From contig CAYZBJ010000007.1 in the NCBI GenBank assembly GCA_964476625.1, positions 1-64,000 on the forward strand: a stretch of 64,000 bases of DNA, given 5' to 3'. The number at the start of each line of letters is the position of its first letter. Within the stretch, counting starts at the first letter, position 1. The position numbers were made by a program, and so were the translations under genes. Shown here piece after piece: positions 36,109 through 45,342 of this stretch. A model generated the notes under the pieces. That model made no database searches. It had not been told where the DNA came from and worked only from the letters and a program-made list of their open reading frames with translations. The stretch comes from JAMLIN01 sp964476625 (lineage in GTDB: Bacteria > Pseudomonadota > Gammaproteobacteria > Burkholderiales > Burkholderiaceae_E).

Positions 36109-37213
36109 ATGGAAGCCGAGCGCCTGAACCAGATCGAATCCCGCATCGACGACCTGCGCGCCCGGGTCGGCGAGCTTCGGAGGTATCTTTGACTACGATC
36201 TGAAAAAGGATCGCCTCGAAGAAGTCAATCGCCTGCTCGAAGACCCGGCGATCTGGAACGATGCCCAGAACGCCCAGGCACTGGGCCGGGAAAAGAAATC
36301 CCTCGACGACGTGGTCCTCGTCATCGACGAGGTCGCTTCGGGCCTGGCCGATGCCGCCGAACTGTTCGCGATCGCCCGCGACGAAACCGACGACGATACC
36401 CTCCTCGCCGTCGATCGTGATGCCGCCGCCATCGAGGGCATCGTCGAATCGCTCGAGTTCCGCCGGATGTTCTCGAACCCGGCCGACCCCGGACCCTGCT
36501 TCCTCGAGATCCAGTCGGGCGCCGGCGGCACCGAAGCGCAGGACTGGGCGCAGATGCTGCTTCGCCAGTACCTGCGCTACTGCGAGCGCAAGAATTTCGC
36601 CACCGAAGTGCTCGAGGAGTCCGAAGGCGAGGTCGCGGGCATCAAGGGCGCGACGATCCGCGTCACGGGCGACTACGCCTATGGCCACCTGCGTACCGAA
36701 ACCGGCATCCACCGGCTGGTCCGGAAATCCCCCTTCGATTCGAGCGGCGGTCGCCATACGTCCTTCGCCTCGGTCTTCGTCTATCCGGAAGTCGACGACT
36801 CGATCGAGGTCGACATCAATCCGGCCGACCTGCGCATCGACGTCTACCGGGCCTCGGGCGCCGGTGGCCAGCACGTGAACCGGACCGAGTCGGCGGTCCG
36901 CATCACCCACCTGCCCAGCGGCACCGTGGTGCAGTGCCAGAACGATCGATCGCAGCATCGCAACAAGGACGAAGCCATGAAGATGCTGAGGGCCCGGCTC
37001 TACGAGCTCGAACTGCGCAAGCAGCGGGCCGAGCAGGACAAGGTGGAGGCCGGCAAGACCGACATCGGCTGGGGCCACCAGATCCGTTCCTACGTGCTCG
37101 ACAATTCGCGCATCAAGGACCTGCGGACCAACGTCGAGATCAGCAACACCAAGGCGGTCCTCGACGGCGATCTCGATCCCTTCATCGCCGCCAGCCTGAA
37201 AGCGGGAGTCTGA
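36109..37213 (+). CDS. prfB: Peptide chain release factor 2, with +1 programmed frameshift
   Basis: RF2 ends translation at UGA and UAA codons. The first 27 codons (36109-36189) run into an in-frame UGA at 36190. The sequence there is AGG-TAT-CTT-TGA-C, the classic autoregulatory site, where ribosomes slip +1 at CTT and continue with GAC. After the shift 340 further residues follow, 367 in total. The stop-codon recognition motif SPF lies in VRKSPFDSSGGRH, and GGQ is at 252-254 (E. coli 250-252). Low RF2 favours the shift and high RF2 stops at UGA. It is encoded between recJ and lysS. Confidence 0.97.
36181..36193 (+). promoter_or_regulatory. prfB +1 frameshift site
   Basis: The Shine-Dalgarno-like GGAGG ends at AGG 36181-36183, followed by TAT, the slippery CTT at 36187-36189, and TGAC. 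The stop codon at 36190-36192 is bypassed by a +1 shift. Spacing equals that of other bacterial prfB genes. Confidence 0.95.
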
Positions 37214-37217
37214 GCCA

Positions 37218-38763
37218 GTGAGCGACGAAACGACGGGCGCGCCGGCCGGCGCCGCCGACGAGAACCAGATCATCACAGAGCGCCGCGCCAAGCTCGCGCG
37301 CCTGCGCGAGCACGGCATCGCCTTCCCCAACGACCAGCGCCCGAGCCATCGGGCGGCAAAGCTGCTCGAGCACTACGGCTTCAAGACCCGCGAGGAGCTC
37401 GAGGCCGAACAGGTGTCGGTATCGGTCGCCGGGCGCATGGTCCTCAAGCGGGTGCAGGGCAAGGCGAGCTTCGCGACCCTGCAGGATGGCTCCGGCACCG
37501 GCGCCCATGGACGCATCCAGCTCTGGATGAACGATGCGGGCATCGGGGCCGACGAGCATGCCGCTTTCAAGCACTGGGACCTCGGCGACATCGTCGCCGC
37601 CGAAGGCGTGCTTTTCAAGACCATGAAGGGTGAGCTGTCGATCCGCTGCAGCAGCCTGCGGCTGCTCACGAAGTCGCTGCGCCCCCTGCCCGACAAGTTC
37701 CACGGGCTGGCCGATCCCGACATTCGCTATCGCCAGCGCTACGTCGACCTCATCGTCACGGGTGAAGCGCGCGATACCTTCATCGCCCGCAGCCGCACGA
37801 TCGACGCGATCCGGCAGTTCATGCGCAGCAACGAGTTCCTCGAGGTCGAGACGCCGATGCTGCATCCGATCCCGGGCGGCGCGACCGCGCGCCCCTTCAC
37901 GACGCACCACAACGCGCTCGACCAGGAGATGTTCCTGCGGATCGCACCGGAGCTCTACCTCAAGCGCCTGCTCGTCGGGGGCTTCGAGCGGGTATTCGAG
38001 ATCAACCGCAGCTTCCGCAACGAAGGGATCAGCCCGCGGCACAATCCCGAGTTCACCATGATGGAGTTCTACGCGGCCTATACCGACTACCGGTGGCTGA
38101 TGGACTTCACCGAACAGGTATTGCGCAACGCGGCGATCACCGCCACCGGCAGCGCGGTGCTCAGCTACCAGGGCCAGCGCATCGACCTCGAGCAGCCGTT
38201 CGCCCGCCTGACCATCGCCGAAGCGATCCGGGCCTATAGCGCCGACCATGCCACGGCCCCGCTCGACGATCCGGCGTACCTCGATCGCGAACTGCGCCGG
38301 CTCGGCGTCGACACCACGGTGGCGCCGCTTGCCGGCGCGGGCGTCGGCGCGCTGCAACTCGCGCTGTTCGAGGAAGTCGCCGAATCGAAACTGGTGCAGC
38401 CGACCTACATCGTCGACTATCCGGTCGAGGTGTCGCCGCTGGCCCGCGAGTCCGACGCCCGCCCAGGCATCACCGAGCGCTTCGAGCTCTTCATCGCGGG
38501 CCGGGAAGTCGCCAACGGCTTCTCGGAACTGAACGATCCCGAAGACCAGGCCGCGCGTTTCCGCCTCCAGGCCGAAGCCAAGGACGCCGGCGACCTGGAA
38601 GCGATGTACTACGACGACGACTACATCCGCGCGCTCGAGTACGGCATGCCGCCCGCGGGCGNNNNNNNNNNGTATCGGCATCGACCGGCTGGTGATGCTG
38701 CTGACCGACAGCGCCAGCATCCGCGACGTCATCCTGTTCCCGGCGCTCAAGCGAATCGACTGA
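37218..38763 (+). CDS. lysS: Lysyl-tRNA synthetase, class II (interrupted by an assembly gap)
   Basis: LysRS charges tRNA-Lys. The protein starts with GTG at 37218 (GGGAG upstream). An N-terminal OB fold for the anticodon is followed by the class II core: motif 2 FEINRSFRNEGISPRHNPEF and motif 3 GIGIDRLVMLL. Ten N at 38662-38671 interrupt the sequence just before motif 3, between GMPPAG and IGIDR. The flanking bases and the family pattern G-x-G imply that exactly six bases are missing, so ten N shift the frame artificially. Corrected, the enzyme is about 513 residues and ends at the TGA 38761-38763. It directly follows prfB, as in many proteobacteria. Confidence 0.95.
38662..38671. other. Assembly gap of ten N inside lysS
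   Basis: This is a run of ten N with arbitrary length. The open frames on both sides join correctly if the true missing length is a multiple of three, most likely six bases. Confidence 0.9.
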
Positions 38764-38774
38764 GGTACCCGGCG

Positions 38775-39011
38775 ATGCGCCTCGTCCTGCGAACCTACGA
38801 CATCGTGATGCTGCAGCGACTGCGCTCCGTCCTCGAGCAGCGCGGCATCGCGGTGCACGTGAGCGACGAGTTCACCTTCGCGGTGCCGGGACTGCCCGGC
38901 GCCGAACAGCCGCGCGGGCTCTGGGTGATGCCCGAGGATTGGGATGCCGCCATCCGGGCGCTGCGGCATGAGATACCACCGGACGAGCTACCCGCCCTCG
39001 AACTCGGCTGA
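38775..39011 (+). CDS. DUF2007-type small protein
   Basis: This 78-residue protein begins MRLVLRTYDIVMLQRLRSVLEQRGI and ends with an acidic/hydrophobic helix. The pattern of a beta strand, a helix following positions for side-chain identity and a second strand (AVHVSDEFTFAVPG) fits the DUF2007 family of putative signal-transducing or PII-like adaptor proteins. It starts 11 nt after lysS. The gap in lysS makes it appear fused to the synthetase frame, but the fusion is artificial. Its role is unknown. Confidence 0.72.
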   Translation: MRLVLRTYDIVMLQRLRSVLEQRGIAVHVSDEFTFAVPGLPGAEQPRGLWVMPEDWDAAIRALRHEIPPDELPALELG

Positions 39012-39035
39012 TCACCGCACGGCTTCGGAGCCACC

Positions 39036-39365
39036 TCAGACGTTGAAGGACTCGCCGCAGCCGCACTCGCTCTTGACGTTCGGATTGTTGAAGCGAAAGC
39101 CCTCGTTCAGGCCGTCCTTCACGAAGTCGAGTTCGGTTCCCTCGAGATACGGGAGGCTCTTCGGATCGACGAAGACCCGAATGCCGTTGCTCGCGAACTC
39201 CTGGTCGCCGTTCTCGATGGCGTCGGCGAACTCGATCTTGTAGGCGAGGCCCGAGCACCCGGTCGTCCTGACGCCGAGCCGCAGGCCGAGGCCCTTGCCC
39301 CGGCGCGCGATGAAGCCGCCGACGTGGTCGGCTGCCGCCTTCGTGAGCGTGATACTCGTGTTCAT
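39036..39365 (-). CDS. iscA: Iron-sulfur cluster assembly protein IscA
   Basis: IscA is an A-type carrier that receives and delivers iron-sulfur clusters. The 109-residue protein has the three conserved cysteines Cys37 (TTGCSGLAY), Cys101 and Cys103 (CGCGESF). The segment VDPKSLPYLEGTELDFV is typical of IscA rather than ErpA or SufA. The ATG at 39365 is chosen; a longer frame adds nonconserved residues. It lies 114 nt downstream of iscR on the same strand. The iscS and iscU genes that normally separate them are absent here. Confidence 0.92.
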   Translation of the reverse strand: MNTSITLTKAAADHVGGFIARRGKGLGLRLGVRTTGCSGLAYKIEFADAIENGDQEFASNGIRVFVDPKSLPYLEGTELDFVKDGLNEGFRFNNPNVKSECGCGESFNV

Positions 39366-39479
39366 GCTGCCTGGTCCCGTTCGTTCAATCGATCCATCAC
39401 TGTATGGCATCCCGGCTTTCCGTGCCACGCACCCGCCGCGCCCCGGCCCCCCCGAACCGATGCGCGACGCCCGAACTGC

Positions 39480-40007
39480 TCAGACGGTGGTCAGCCGGCC
39501 GTTGGACAGCTTGATCGGCTGCAGGGTCGACGTCGGGAACGCCAGGGCAGCGCGATGCTCCTTGACGGCCGAGACTTCCCGCGGCCTGGCCTGCGCGACC
39601 CGGTCCTTCTGCTGCTCGACCAGCGACTGCAGGCTGACCGAATCGAGGAACTCGATCATCTTGCGATTGAGGGTCGACCACAGCTCGTGCGTCATGCACG
39701 GCCCGTCGTCCTGGCAGTTTTCCTTGCCGCCGCACTGGGTTGCGTCGAGCGGCTCATCGACCGCGAAGATGATGTCGGCCACCGTGATCTCGCGCGCCGC
39801 GCGCGCCAGGGTGTAGCCGCCGCCCGGGCCGCGGGTGCTTTCCACCAATTCGTGGCGACGCAGCTTGCCGAACAGCTGCTCGAGATAGGACAGGGAGATC
39901 TTCTGCCGCTGGCTGATGCCCGCGAGCGTCACCGGACCCTGGTGTTCGCGCAGGGCGAGATCGATCATCGCGGTGACGGCGAACCGCCCTTTGGTCGTTA
40001 GTCTCAT
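39480..40007 (-). CDS. iscR: Iron-sulfur cluster-sensing transcriptional regulator IscR
   Basis: IscR represses or activates iron-sulfur assembly genes depending on whether it holds a 2Fe-2S cluster. The 175-residue Rrf2-family protein opens with MRLTTKGRFAVTAMIDLAL and has a winged helix-turn-helix (ISLSYLEQLFGKLRRHELV). The cluster cysteines are Cys92, Cys98 and Cys104, the same numbers as in E. coli. The C-terminal tail after residue 130 is longer and different. A type 1 IscR operator lies about 45-70 nt upstream, indicating autorepression. Confidence 0.95.
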   Translation of the reverse strand: MRLTTKGRFAVTAMIDLALREHQGPVTLAGISQRQKISLSYLEQLFGKLRRHELVESTRGPGGGYTLARAAREITVADIIFAVDEPLDATQCGGKENCQDDGPCMTHELWSTLNRKMIEFLDSVSLQSLVEQQKDRVAQARPREVSAVKEHRAALAFPTSTLQPIKLSNGRLTTV

Positions 40008-40052
40008 GGCTGGTCCTCTGGAGGAGGTTGAGGGGTTAGCCTCACATTAGAC

Positions 40053-40077
40053 TTATCCGACTAATTTAGTCAAGTAT
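40053..40077 (-). promoter_or_regulatory. Type 1 IscR operator upstream of iscR
   Basis: On the minus strand the 25 bases start ATACTTGACTAAATTAGTCG and end with GATAA. They fit the type 1 IscR consensus, whose paired GACT and AGTC half-sites flank an AT-rich centre. TTGACT within it may also be the -35 box, so IscR binding would block RNA polymerase. Confidence 0.8.
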
Positions 40078-40240
40078 CCGGGGTGATTGCAGGGTTTGAG
40101 GCAGGCGCTGCGCGTTCGCGACGCCAGGGCCGGTCGCCGCCCCTCGCCGGGCGGTGGCGACCGAAGCCTTCCACCGGGACCCGGAACCGGCCCGCAGGAG
40201 ACCTGCGGGACCCGTCCGGACCCGGCCGGCCAGCCGGAAA

Positions 40241-40732
40241 TCAGGCCGCCGCGACCTGGGTCGCGCGTCGCTTGGCAAGTTCGAGCAGCCCCCCGCAGGC
40301 ATCCTCGATGTAGTCGAGGGTCTGCTCGAAGGCGGCCTGGTTGCCGTAGAACGGATCGGGGATGGTCGCCGAGTCGTACTCCGTGGCGAAGCGCATCAAC
40401 AGCTGGAGCTTGTGGTGATGGCGCTTGCCGACGGTCTGCTGCAGCAGCGACAGGTTGTCCCAGTCCATCGCGAGCACGAGGTCGAACTGCTCGAGATCCT
40501 GGTCCGAGATCCGCGACGCGCGCAACTCGGAGATGTCGACTCCGCGCTTGGCCGCGGCCGCGATCGCGCGCCGATCGGCCGACTCGCCGACGTGGTAGCC
40601 ATGGGTGCCGGCCGAGGCGACCGAGACGATGTCCTCGAGCCCGGCCTGGCGCACCATCTGCCGGAACAGCCCTTCGGCCATCGGCGAGCGACAGATGTTG
40701 CCCATGCAGACGAACAACACCCGGGTTCCCAT
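40241..40732 (-). CDS. Low-molecular-weight protein tyrosine phosphatase
   Basis: This 163-residue phosphatase carries the P-loop C-x5-R: Cys9 to Arg15 in FVCMGNICRSP. The general acid is the aspartate in IPDPFYG. The fold of the arsenate-reductase-like LMW-PTP family is clear from SAGTHGYHVG and the AMDWDNL segment. The ATG at 40732 gives the usual family start. Upstream ATG and TTG codons at 40762 and 40774 remain possible. The gene lies alone between uvrB and iscR. Such enzymes often regulate exopolysaccharide kinases, but no such genes are nearby. Confidence 0.9.
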   Translation of the reverse strand: MGTRVLFVCMGNICRSPMAEGLFRQMVRQAGLEDIVSVASAGTHGYHVGESADRRAIAAAAKRGVDISELRASRISDQDLEQFDLVLAMDWDNLSLLQQTVGKRHHHKLQLLMRFATEYDSATIPDPFYGNQAAFEQTLDYIEDACGGLLELAKRRATQVAAA

Positions 40733-40804
40733 TCTGAAAGTGACAGGTTCCTTGTTGGCCATTTCAATTTCCAATAGATGAATGCTGAAAATTTCGCGAA
40801 TCGT

Positions 40805-42895
40805 TCATGCGGGTTCGGGCAGCCCTGCCGGCGAGGGCGGCATCCCCGTGCCGCTGGCGCCGAACACCTGCTCCTTGAGTCGCGCCAGCCGGTCGCGCGC
40901 CTCGGCCGCCTTCTCGAATTCGAGATTCCTGGCGTGCTCGAGCATCTGCTTCTCGAGTCGCTTGATCTCCTTGGCCAGGGCCTTCTCGCTCATCGCGCCG
41001 ATCTCCAGCGACTCGAGCTCGGCCCGGCTCTCGGCGCGCGCCTGGCGGGGATCGAAGACACCGTCGATCATCTCGCGCACCGCCTTGTCCACCCCGCGCG
41101 GCACGATGCCGTTGGCTAGGTTGAAGGCCTCCTGCCGCCCGCGCCGCCGGCTGGTCTCGTCGAGCGCCCGCCGCATGGAATCGGTGATGCGATCGGCATA
41201 GAGGATCGCCCGCCCCTCGAGGTTGCGCGCGGCCCGTCCGATGGTCTGGACCAGGCTGCGCTCCGAGCGCAGGAATCCTTCCTTGTCCGCATCGAGGATC
41301 GCCACCAGCGCCACCTCGGGAATGTCCAGGCCTTCGCGCAGCAGGTTGATCCCGACCAGCACATCGAAGACCCCGAGCCGCAGGTCGCGAATGATCTCGA
41401 CCCGTTCCACGGTCTCGATGTCCGAATGCAGGTAGCGCACCCTGACACCGTGCTCCGAGAGGAAATCGGTGAGATCCTCGGCCATCCGCTTGGTCAGGGT
41501 GGTCACCAGGACCCGTCCGCCGGCGACGGTCACCGTGCGGATCTCCGAGAGCACGTCGTCGACCTGGTTGGTCGCCGGCCGCACGTCGACTTCCGGATCG
41601 GTCAGGCCGGTCGGCCGCACCAGCTGCTCGACCACTTGCCCCGCATGCCGGGCTTCGTAGTCGGCCGGCGTGGCCGACACGAAGATGCACTGGCGAACCT
41701 TCGACTCGAACTCCTCGAACTGCAGGGGGCGATTGTCGAGGGCCGACGGCAGGCGGAACCCGTACTCGACCAGGGTTTCCTTGCGCGACCGGTCGCCCCG
41801 GTACATGCCGCCCAGCTGGCCGATCGTCACATGGCTCTCGTCGATGAAGATCAGGGCGTCGTCGGGCAGGTAGTCGAACAGGGTGGGCGGCGGCTCGCCC
41901 GGGGCCGCCCCCGACAGGTGCCGCGAGTAGTTCTCGATGCCCTTGCAGAAGCCCAGCTCCTGGAGCATCTCGAGATCGAAACGGGTGCGCTGCTCGAGAC
42001 GCTGCGCCTCGACCAGCTTGCCCTCCTGGTAGAAGAAGCGCAGGCGCTCGGCGAGCTCCGCCTTGATGGTCTCGATCGCCCGCAGCACGGTCGCGCGCGG
42101 CGTGACGTAGTGCGAGGACGGGTAGATCGTGAAGCGCGGCACCCGCTGGCGGATCCGCCCGGTCAGCGGATCGAACAACTGGATGGACTCGACTTCATCG
42201 TCGAAGAGCTCGAAACGCACCGCGAGTTCGGCATGCTCGGACGGGAACACGTCGATGGTGTCGCCCCGGACCCGGAAGCAGCCGCGGGCGAAGTCGGTGT
42301 CGTTGCGGGTGTACTGCATCGCGACCAGGCGCTGGAGGATCTCGCGCTGCGACATCCGGTCACGCTCGCGCAGGGTCAGCACCATGGCGTGGTAGTCGCC
42401 CGGGTTGCCGATCCCGTAGATGCACGACACCGTCCCGACGATCACGGTGTCGCGGCGCTCGAGCAGCGACTTGGTCGCCGACAGGCGCATCTGCTCGATG
42501 TGCTCGTTGACCGAGGAGTCCTTCTCGATGAACAGGTCGCGCTGCGGAACGTAGGCTTCCGGCTGGTAGTAGTCGTAGTAGGAGACGAAGTACTCGACCG
42601 CGTTATGGGGAAAGAACTCCCGCATCTCGGCATAGAGCTGGGCGGCGAGCGTCTTGTTCGGCGCCAGCACCAGGGCGGGCCGGCCCAGCCGGGCGACCAC
42701 GTTGGCCATGGTGAAGGTCTTGCCCGAGCCGGTGACGCCGAGCAGGGTCTGGTAGCTCAGGCCGTCGGCGACGCCGTCGACGAGCGATTCGATCGCGCGC
42801 GGCTGGTCGCCGGCCGGCGGGAACGGCTGGTACAGGTTGAATGGACTATCGTCGAAGCGAAGGAATTTCGCCTCGTCGAGGACCGCTCTGGCCAT
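40805..42895 (-). CDS. uvrB: Excinuclease ABC subunit B
   Basis: UvrB verifies damage and directs dual incision in nucleotide excision repair. The 696-residue protein has helicase Walker A GVTGSGKTF, the beta-hairpin region (YYDYYQPEAYVPQRDLFIEKD) and the DESH motif in LIFIDESHV. Further motifs are TKRMAEDLTDFL, GINLLREGLDIPEV and the C-terminal UVR domain (EIKRLEKQMLEHARNLEFE) that contacts UvrC. The ATG at 42895 is the family start. No SOS (LexA) box was recognised upstream. It is divergent from the aminotransferase gene across 285 nt. Confidence 0.97.
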   Translation of the reverse strand: MARAVLDEAKFLRFDDSPFNLYQPFPPAGDQPRAIESLVDGVADGLSYQTLLGVTGSGKTFTMANVVARLGRPALVLAPNKTLAAQLYAEMREFFPHNAVEYFVSYYDYYQPEAYVPQRDLFIEKDSSVNEHIEQMRLSATKSLLERRDTVIVGTVSCIYGIGNPGDYHAMVLTLRERDRMSQREILQRLVAMQYTRNDTDFARGCFRVRGDTIDVFPSEHAELAVRFELFDDEVESIQLFDPLTGRIRQRVPRFTIYPSSHYVTPRATVLRAIETIKAELAERLRFFYQEGKLVEAQRLEQRTRFDLEMLQELGFCKGIENYSRHLSGAAPGEPPPTLFDYLPDDALIFIDESHVTIGQLGGMYRGDRSRKETLVEYGFRLPSALDNRPLQFEEFESKVRQCIFVSATPADYEARHAGQVVEQLVRPTGLTDPEVDVRPATNQVDDVLSEIRTVTVAGGRVLVTTLTKRMAEDLTDFLSEHGVRVRYLHSDIETVERVEIIRDLRLGVFDVLVGINLLREGLDIPEVALVAILDADKEGFLRSERSLVQTIGRAARNLEGRAILYADRITDSMRRALDETSRRRGRQEAFNLANGIVPRGVDKAVREMIDGVFDPRQARAESRAELESLEIGAMSEKALAKEIKRLEKQMLEHARNLEFEKAAEARDRLARLKEQVFGASGTGMPPSPAGLPEPA

Positions 42896-43180
42896 GTAAT
42901 TCCAGTAGTCGACACAAAGGGATCGGCAACTTTCCGACCCGCCATCCGGCGCACGGGACGGCACGGTCGCGCGTCTTTCGCAACGTTCGAGGGCGCGGCC
43001 AAGCCGACTTTCCGCTATGCTTTCGCCTTGTGGCCACGCCCGGCAAACCGGTGCGAAAGACCTAGGCTCGATTATCCCGTCTGCGCCCCCAAAAAGCTAG
43101 TGCCCTGCACCATCAGCGACCCGAGCGTAGTCGGTTGTAATATTTTTTACATTTCAAAATCAAGGACTTGCAAGACCCAA
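42896..43180. other. Divergent regulatory region between uvrB and the aminotransferase
   Basis: This noncoding stretch has an unusually AT-rich patch near 43132-43165, which probably holds the aminotransferase promoter. A GATAAT on the minus strand at 43076-43071 could be a -10 box for uvrB, though no matching -35 was found. No small gene was recognised. Confidence 0.4.
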
Positions 43181-44386
43181 ATGTCTGCGTCGAACTTTGC
43201 CGCGGTGCCACTTGCCCCCCGTGATCCGATTCTCGGCCTGACCGAGGCCTACCTCGCCGACGAACGGCCGGACAAAGTCAATCTCGGGGTCGGGGTCTAT
43301 TACGACGACAGTGGCAAGGTGCCGGTCCTGGCGGCCGTCGCGGAAGCCGAGCGGCGCCGGGTGGCAAGCTCCCCGGCGCGCGGCTACCTGCCAATCGAAG
43401 GTTTTGCCCAGTACAACAAAGCGGTGCAGCAATTGCTGTTCGGCGCCGACTCGGCGCTGCTCGCCAACGACCGGGTTGCCACCTTCGAATGCCTCGGCGG
43501 CACCGGAGCCCTGCGGGTCGGCGCCGACTTCCTGCGCGGGCTCGGCGACAAGGCCAAGGTCCTGATCTCCGACCCCAGCTGGGAGAACCACCGCGCGATC
43601 TTCCAGACCGCCGGGTTCGAGGTCGCCACCTACCCCTACTACGACCCACAGACCCACGGCGTGCGCTTCGAGGAGATGCTCGCCGCCGTCGCGGCGGCCG
43701 CGCCCGGCGATGTCGTCGTCCTGCATGCCTGCTGCCACAACCCCACCGGGGTCGACATCGACGCCGCCCAGTGGAGCCAGGTCGTCGAGGCCTGCGCCCG
43801 GGCGGGCGTCATCCCCTTCCTCGACATGGCCTACCAGGGCTTCGGCGACGGCATCGAGCAGGACGCCACCGCCCTGCGGCTGTTCGCCGCATCGGGACAG
43901 AACCTGCTGGTCGCCAGCTCCTTCTCGAAGAACTTCTCGCTCTATGGCGAGCGGGTCGGCGCCCTGTCGATCGTCACCGCCGACGCCGACGAGACCGCCC
44001 GGGTCCTGAGCCAGGTCAAGCGCCTGATCCGCGCCAACTACTCGAACCCCCCGACCCACGGCGCGGCGCTCGTCGCCGGCGTGCTCACCACCCCCGCGCT
44101 GCGGGCCCAGTGGGAAGGCGAGCTGACCGGCATGCGCGATCGCATCCGCGCCATGCGCTCGGGCCTCGTCGAAGGCCTCGCGAACAAGGGCATTGCCCGC
44201 GACTTCAGCTTCGTGACCCGGCAGCGCGGCATGTTCTCGTTCTCGGGCCTGAACCGCGAGCAGGTCGACCGCCTGCGCGAGGAGTTCGGTATCTACGCGG
44301 TCGGTTCGGGCCGGATCTGCCTCGCAGCGCTCAACAGCCGCAACCTGCCGCGCGTCGTCGACGCGATCGCCGCCGTCGTCGCCTAA
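43181..44386 (+). CDS. Aromatic amino acid/aspartate aminotransferase (class I)
   Basis: This PLP-dependent enzyme transaminates aspartate and/or aromatic amino acids. The 401-residue protein has the sub-Ialpha pattern of E. coli AspC/TyrB: LGVGVYYDDSGKVPVL, LPIEGFAQYNKAVQQL, HACCHNPTGVDID and DMAYQGFGDG. The PLP lysine is in SSFSKNFSLYGERVGA, and a C-terminal RICLAALN segment holds the substrate arginine loop. The ATG at 43181 is the family start; the frame upstream is antisense to uvrB. TyrB and AspC cannot be told apart by eye. Confidence 0.92.
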   Translation: MSASNFAAVPLAPRDPILGLTEAYLADERPDKVNLGVGVYYDDSGKVPVLAAVAEAERRRVASSPARGYLPIEGFAQYNKAVQQLLFGADSALLANDRVATFECLGGTGALRVGADFLRGLGDKAKVLISDPSWENHRAIFQTAGFEVATYPYYDPQTHGVRFEEMLAAVAAAAPGDVVVLHACCHNPTGVDIDAAQWSQVVEACARAGVIPFLDMAYQGFGDGIEQDATALRLFAASGQNLLVASSFSKNFSLYGERVGALSIVTADADETARVLSQVKRLIRANYSNPPTHGAALVAGVLTTPALRAQWEGELTGMRDRIRAMRSGLVEGLANKGIARDFSFVTRQRGMFSFSGLNREQVDRLREEFGIYAVGSGRICLAALNSRNLPRVVDAIAAVVA

Positions 44387-44499
44387 GGTGAAACAGCCCC
44401 CCACGCGGGGGCGACCAGTGGCTTCGGACGGCCGGGCGCCACGGATACCAGCTACACTGGGTACTCCGAAATACCGGTCAAGCCGGACAGGAGACGGTC

Positions 44500-45342
44500 G
44501 TGTCGCTGATGTCGCTCGATGAACTCGCCCACCTGATTCCCGACGGCGCGAAGCTCGCCATCCCCAAGGACGATACCGGGGTATCGATGGCGGCCACCCT
44601 GGCCCTGGTCCGGCGCGAAGCGCGTGGACTGCATCTGGTCTGCGTACCGGTTTCCGGCCTGCAGGCCGATGTCCTGATCGGCGCCGGCTGCGTCGATACC
44701 CTCGAGACCTCCGCGATCACCCTCGGCGAATTCGGCCTCGCGCCCCGCTTCACCGATGCGGTCCGCAACGCCCGCCTGCGCCTCGTCGACGGCACCTGCC
44801 CGGCCATCTACGCCGGGCTGCAGGCCTCCCAGAAGGGCACGCCCTTCATGCCCCTGCGCGGCATCCTGTCTTCCGACCTGCTCGCCCATCGCGACGACTG
44901 GAAGGTCATCCCGAATCCCTTCGGCGAGGACGACCCCATCGTCGCCATCCGGGCGATCCGCCCGGACATCGCCCTGTTCCATGCCCGGGCGGCCGATCGC
45001 TTCGGCAACGTCTTCATCGGCCGCGATCGCGACGGGCTGCTGCTCGCCCATGCCTCCGACACCGCGCTGGTGACGGTCGACCGGATCGTCGACGGCAACC
45101 TGCTCGAGGACCCCGACCGCGCCGGCTCCACGGTACCGGCCATGTATGTGGGCGGCATCGCCCTCGCGCCACAGGGCACCTGGCCGGTGGGCTTCGGCGG
45201 CGGCAGCCCGGACGCCGACTGGATGCGACGATACATCGCAATCGCCCGTGATCCTGATGGATTCAAGGCAATGGTCGATACATTGGCGGCCGAAGCCCCG
45301 TGGTCGACCGAGGCGACCGCTACCGCGGGCGAGCTGGCATGA
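44500..45342 (+). CDS. CoA-transferase-like enzyme, subunit A
   Basis: This is the alpha subunit of a family I CoA-transferase-like heterodimer. The 280-residue protein has the glycine-rich CoA region around DGAKLAIPKDDTGVSMAA, then YAGLQASQKGTPFMPLRGIL and ALFHARAADRFGNVFIGRD, which correspond to the glutaconate CoA-transferase alpha fold. It starts at a GTG with ACAGGAGA upstream and overlaps subunit B by 4 nt. Family members act on glutaconate, oxoacids or steroid-ring acids, or, in IpdAB, cleave a ring. The substrate is open. Confidence 0.85.
   Translation: MSLMSLDELAHLIPDGAKLAIPKDDTGVSMAATLALVRREARGLHLVCVPVSGLQADVLIGAGCVDTLETSAITLGEFGLAPRFTDAVRNARLRLVDGTCPAIYAGLQASQKGTPFMPLRGILSSDLLAHRDDWKVIPNPFGEDDPIVAIRAIRPDIALFHARAADRFGNVFIGRDRDGLLLAHASDTALVTVDRIVDGNLLEDPDRAGSTVPAMYVGGIALAPQGTWPVGFGGGSPDADWMRRYIAIARDPDGFKAMVDTLAAEAPWSTEATATAGELA

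Noticed and set aside
37218..39011. lysS-DUF2007 fusion protein
   Set aside because: The fusion depends on ten arbitrary N. With the expected six bases the synthetase stops at 38763 and the next gene has its own ATG.
42896..43180. LexA (SOS) box upstream of uvrB
   Set aside because: No CTGT-N8-ACAG-like sequence was recognised in the spacer.
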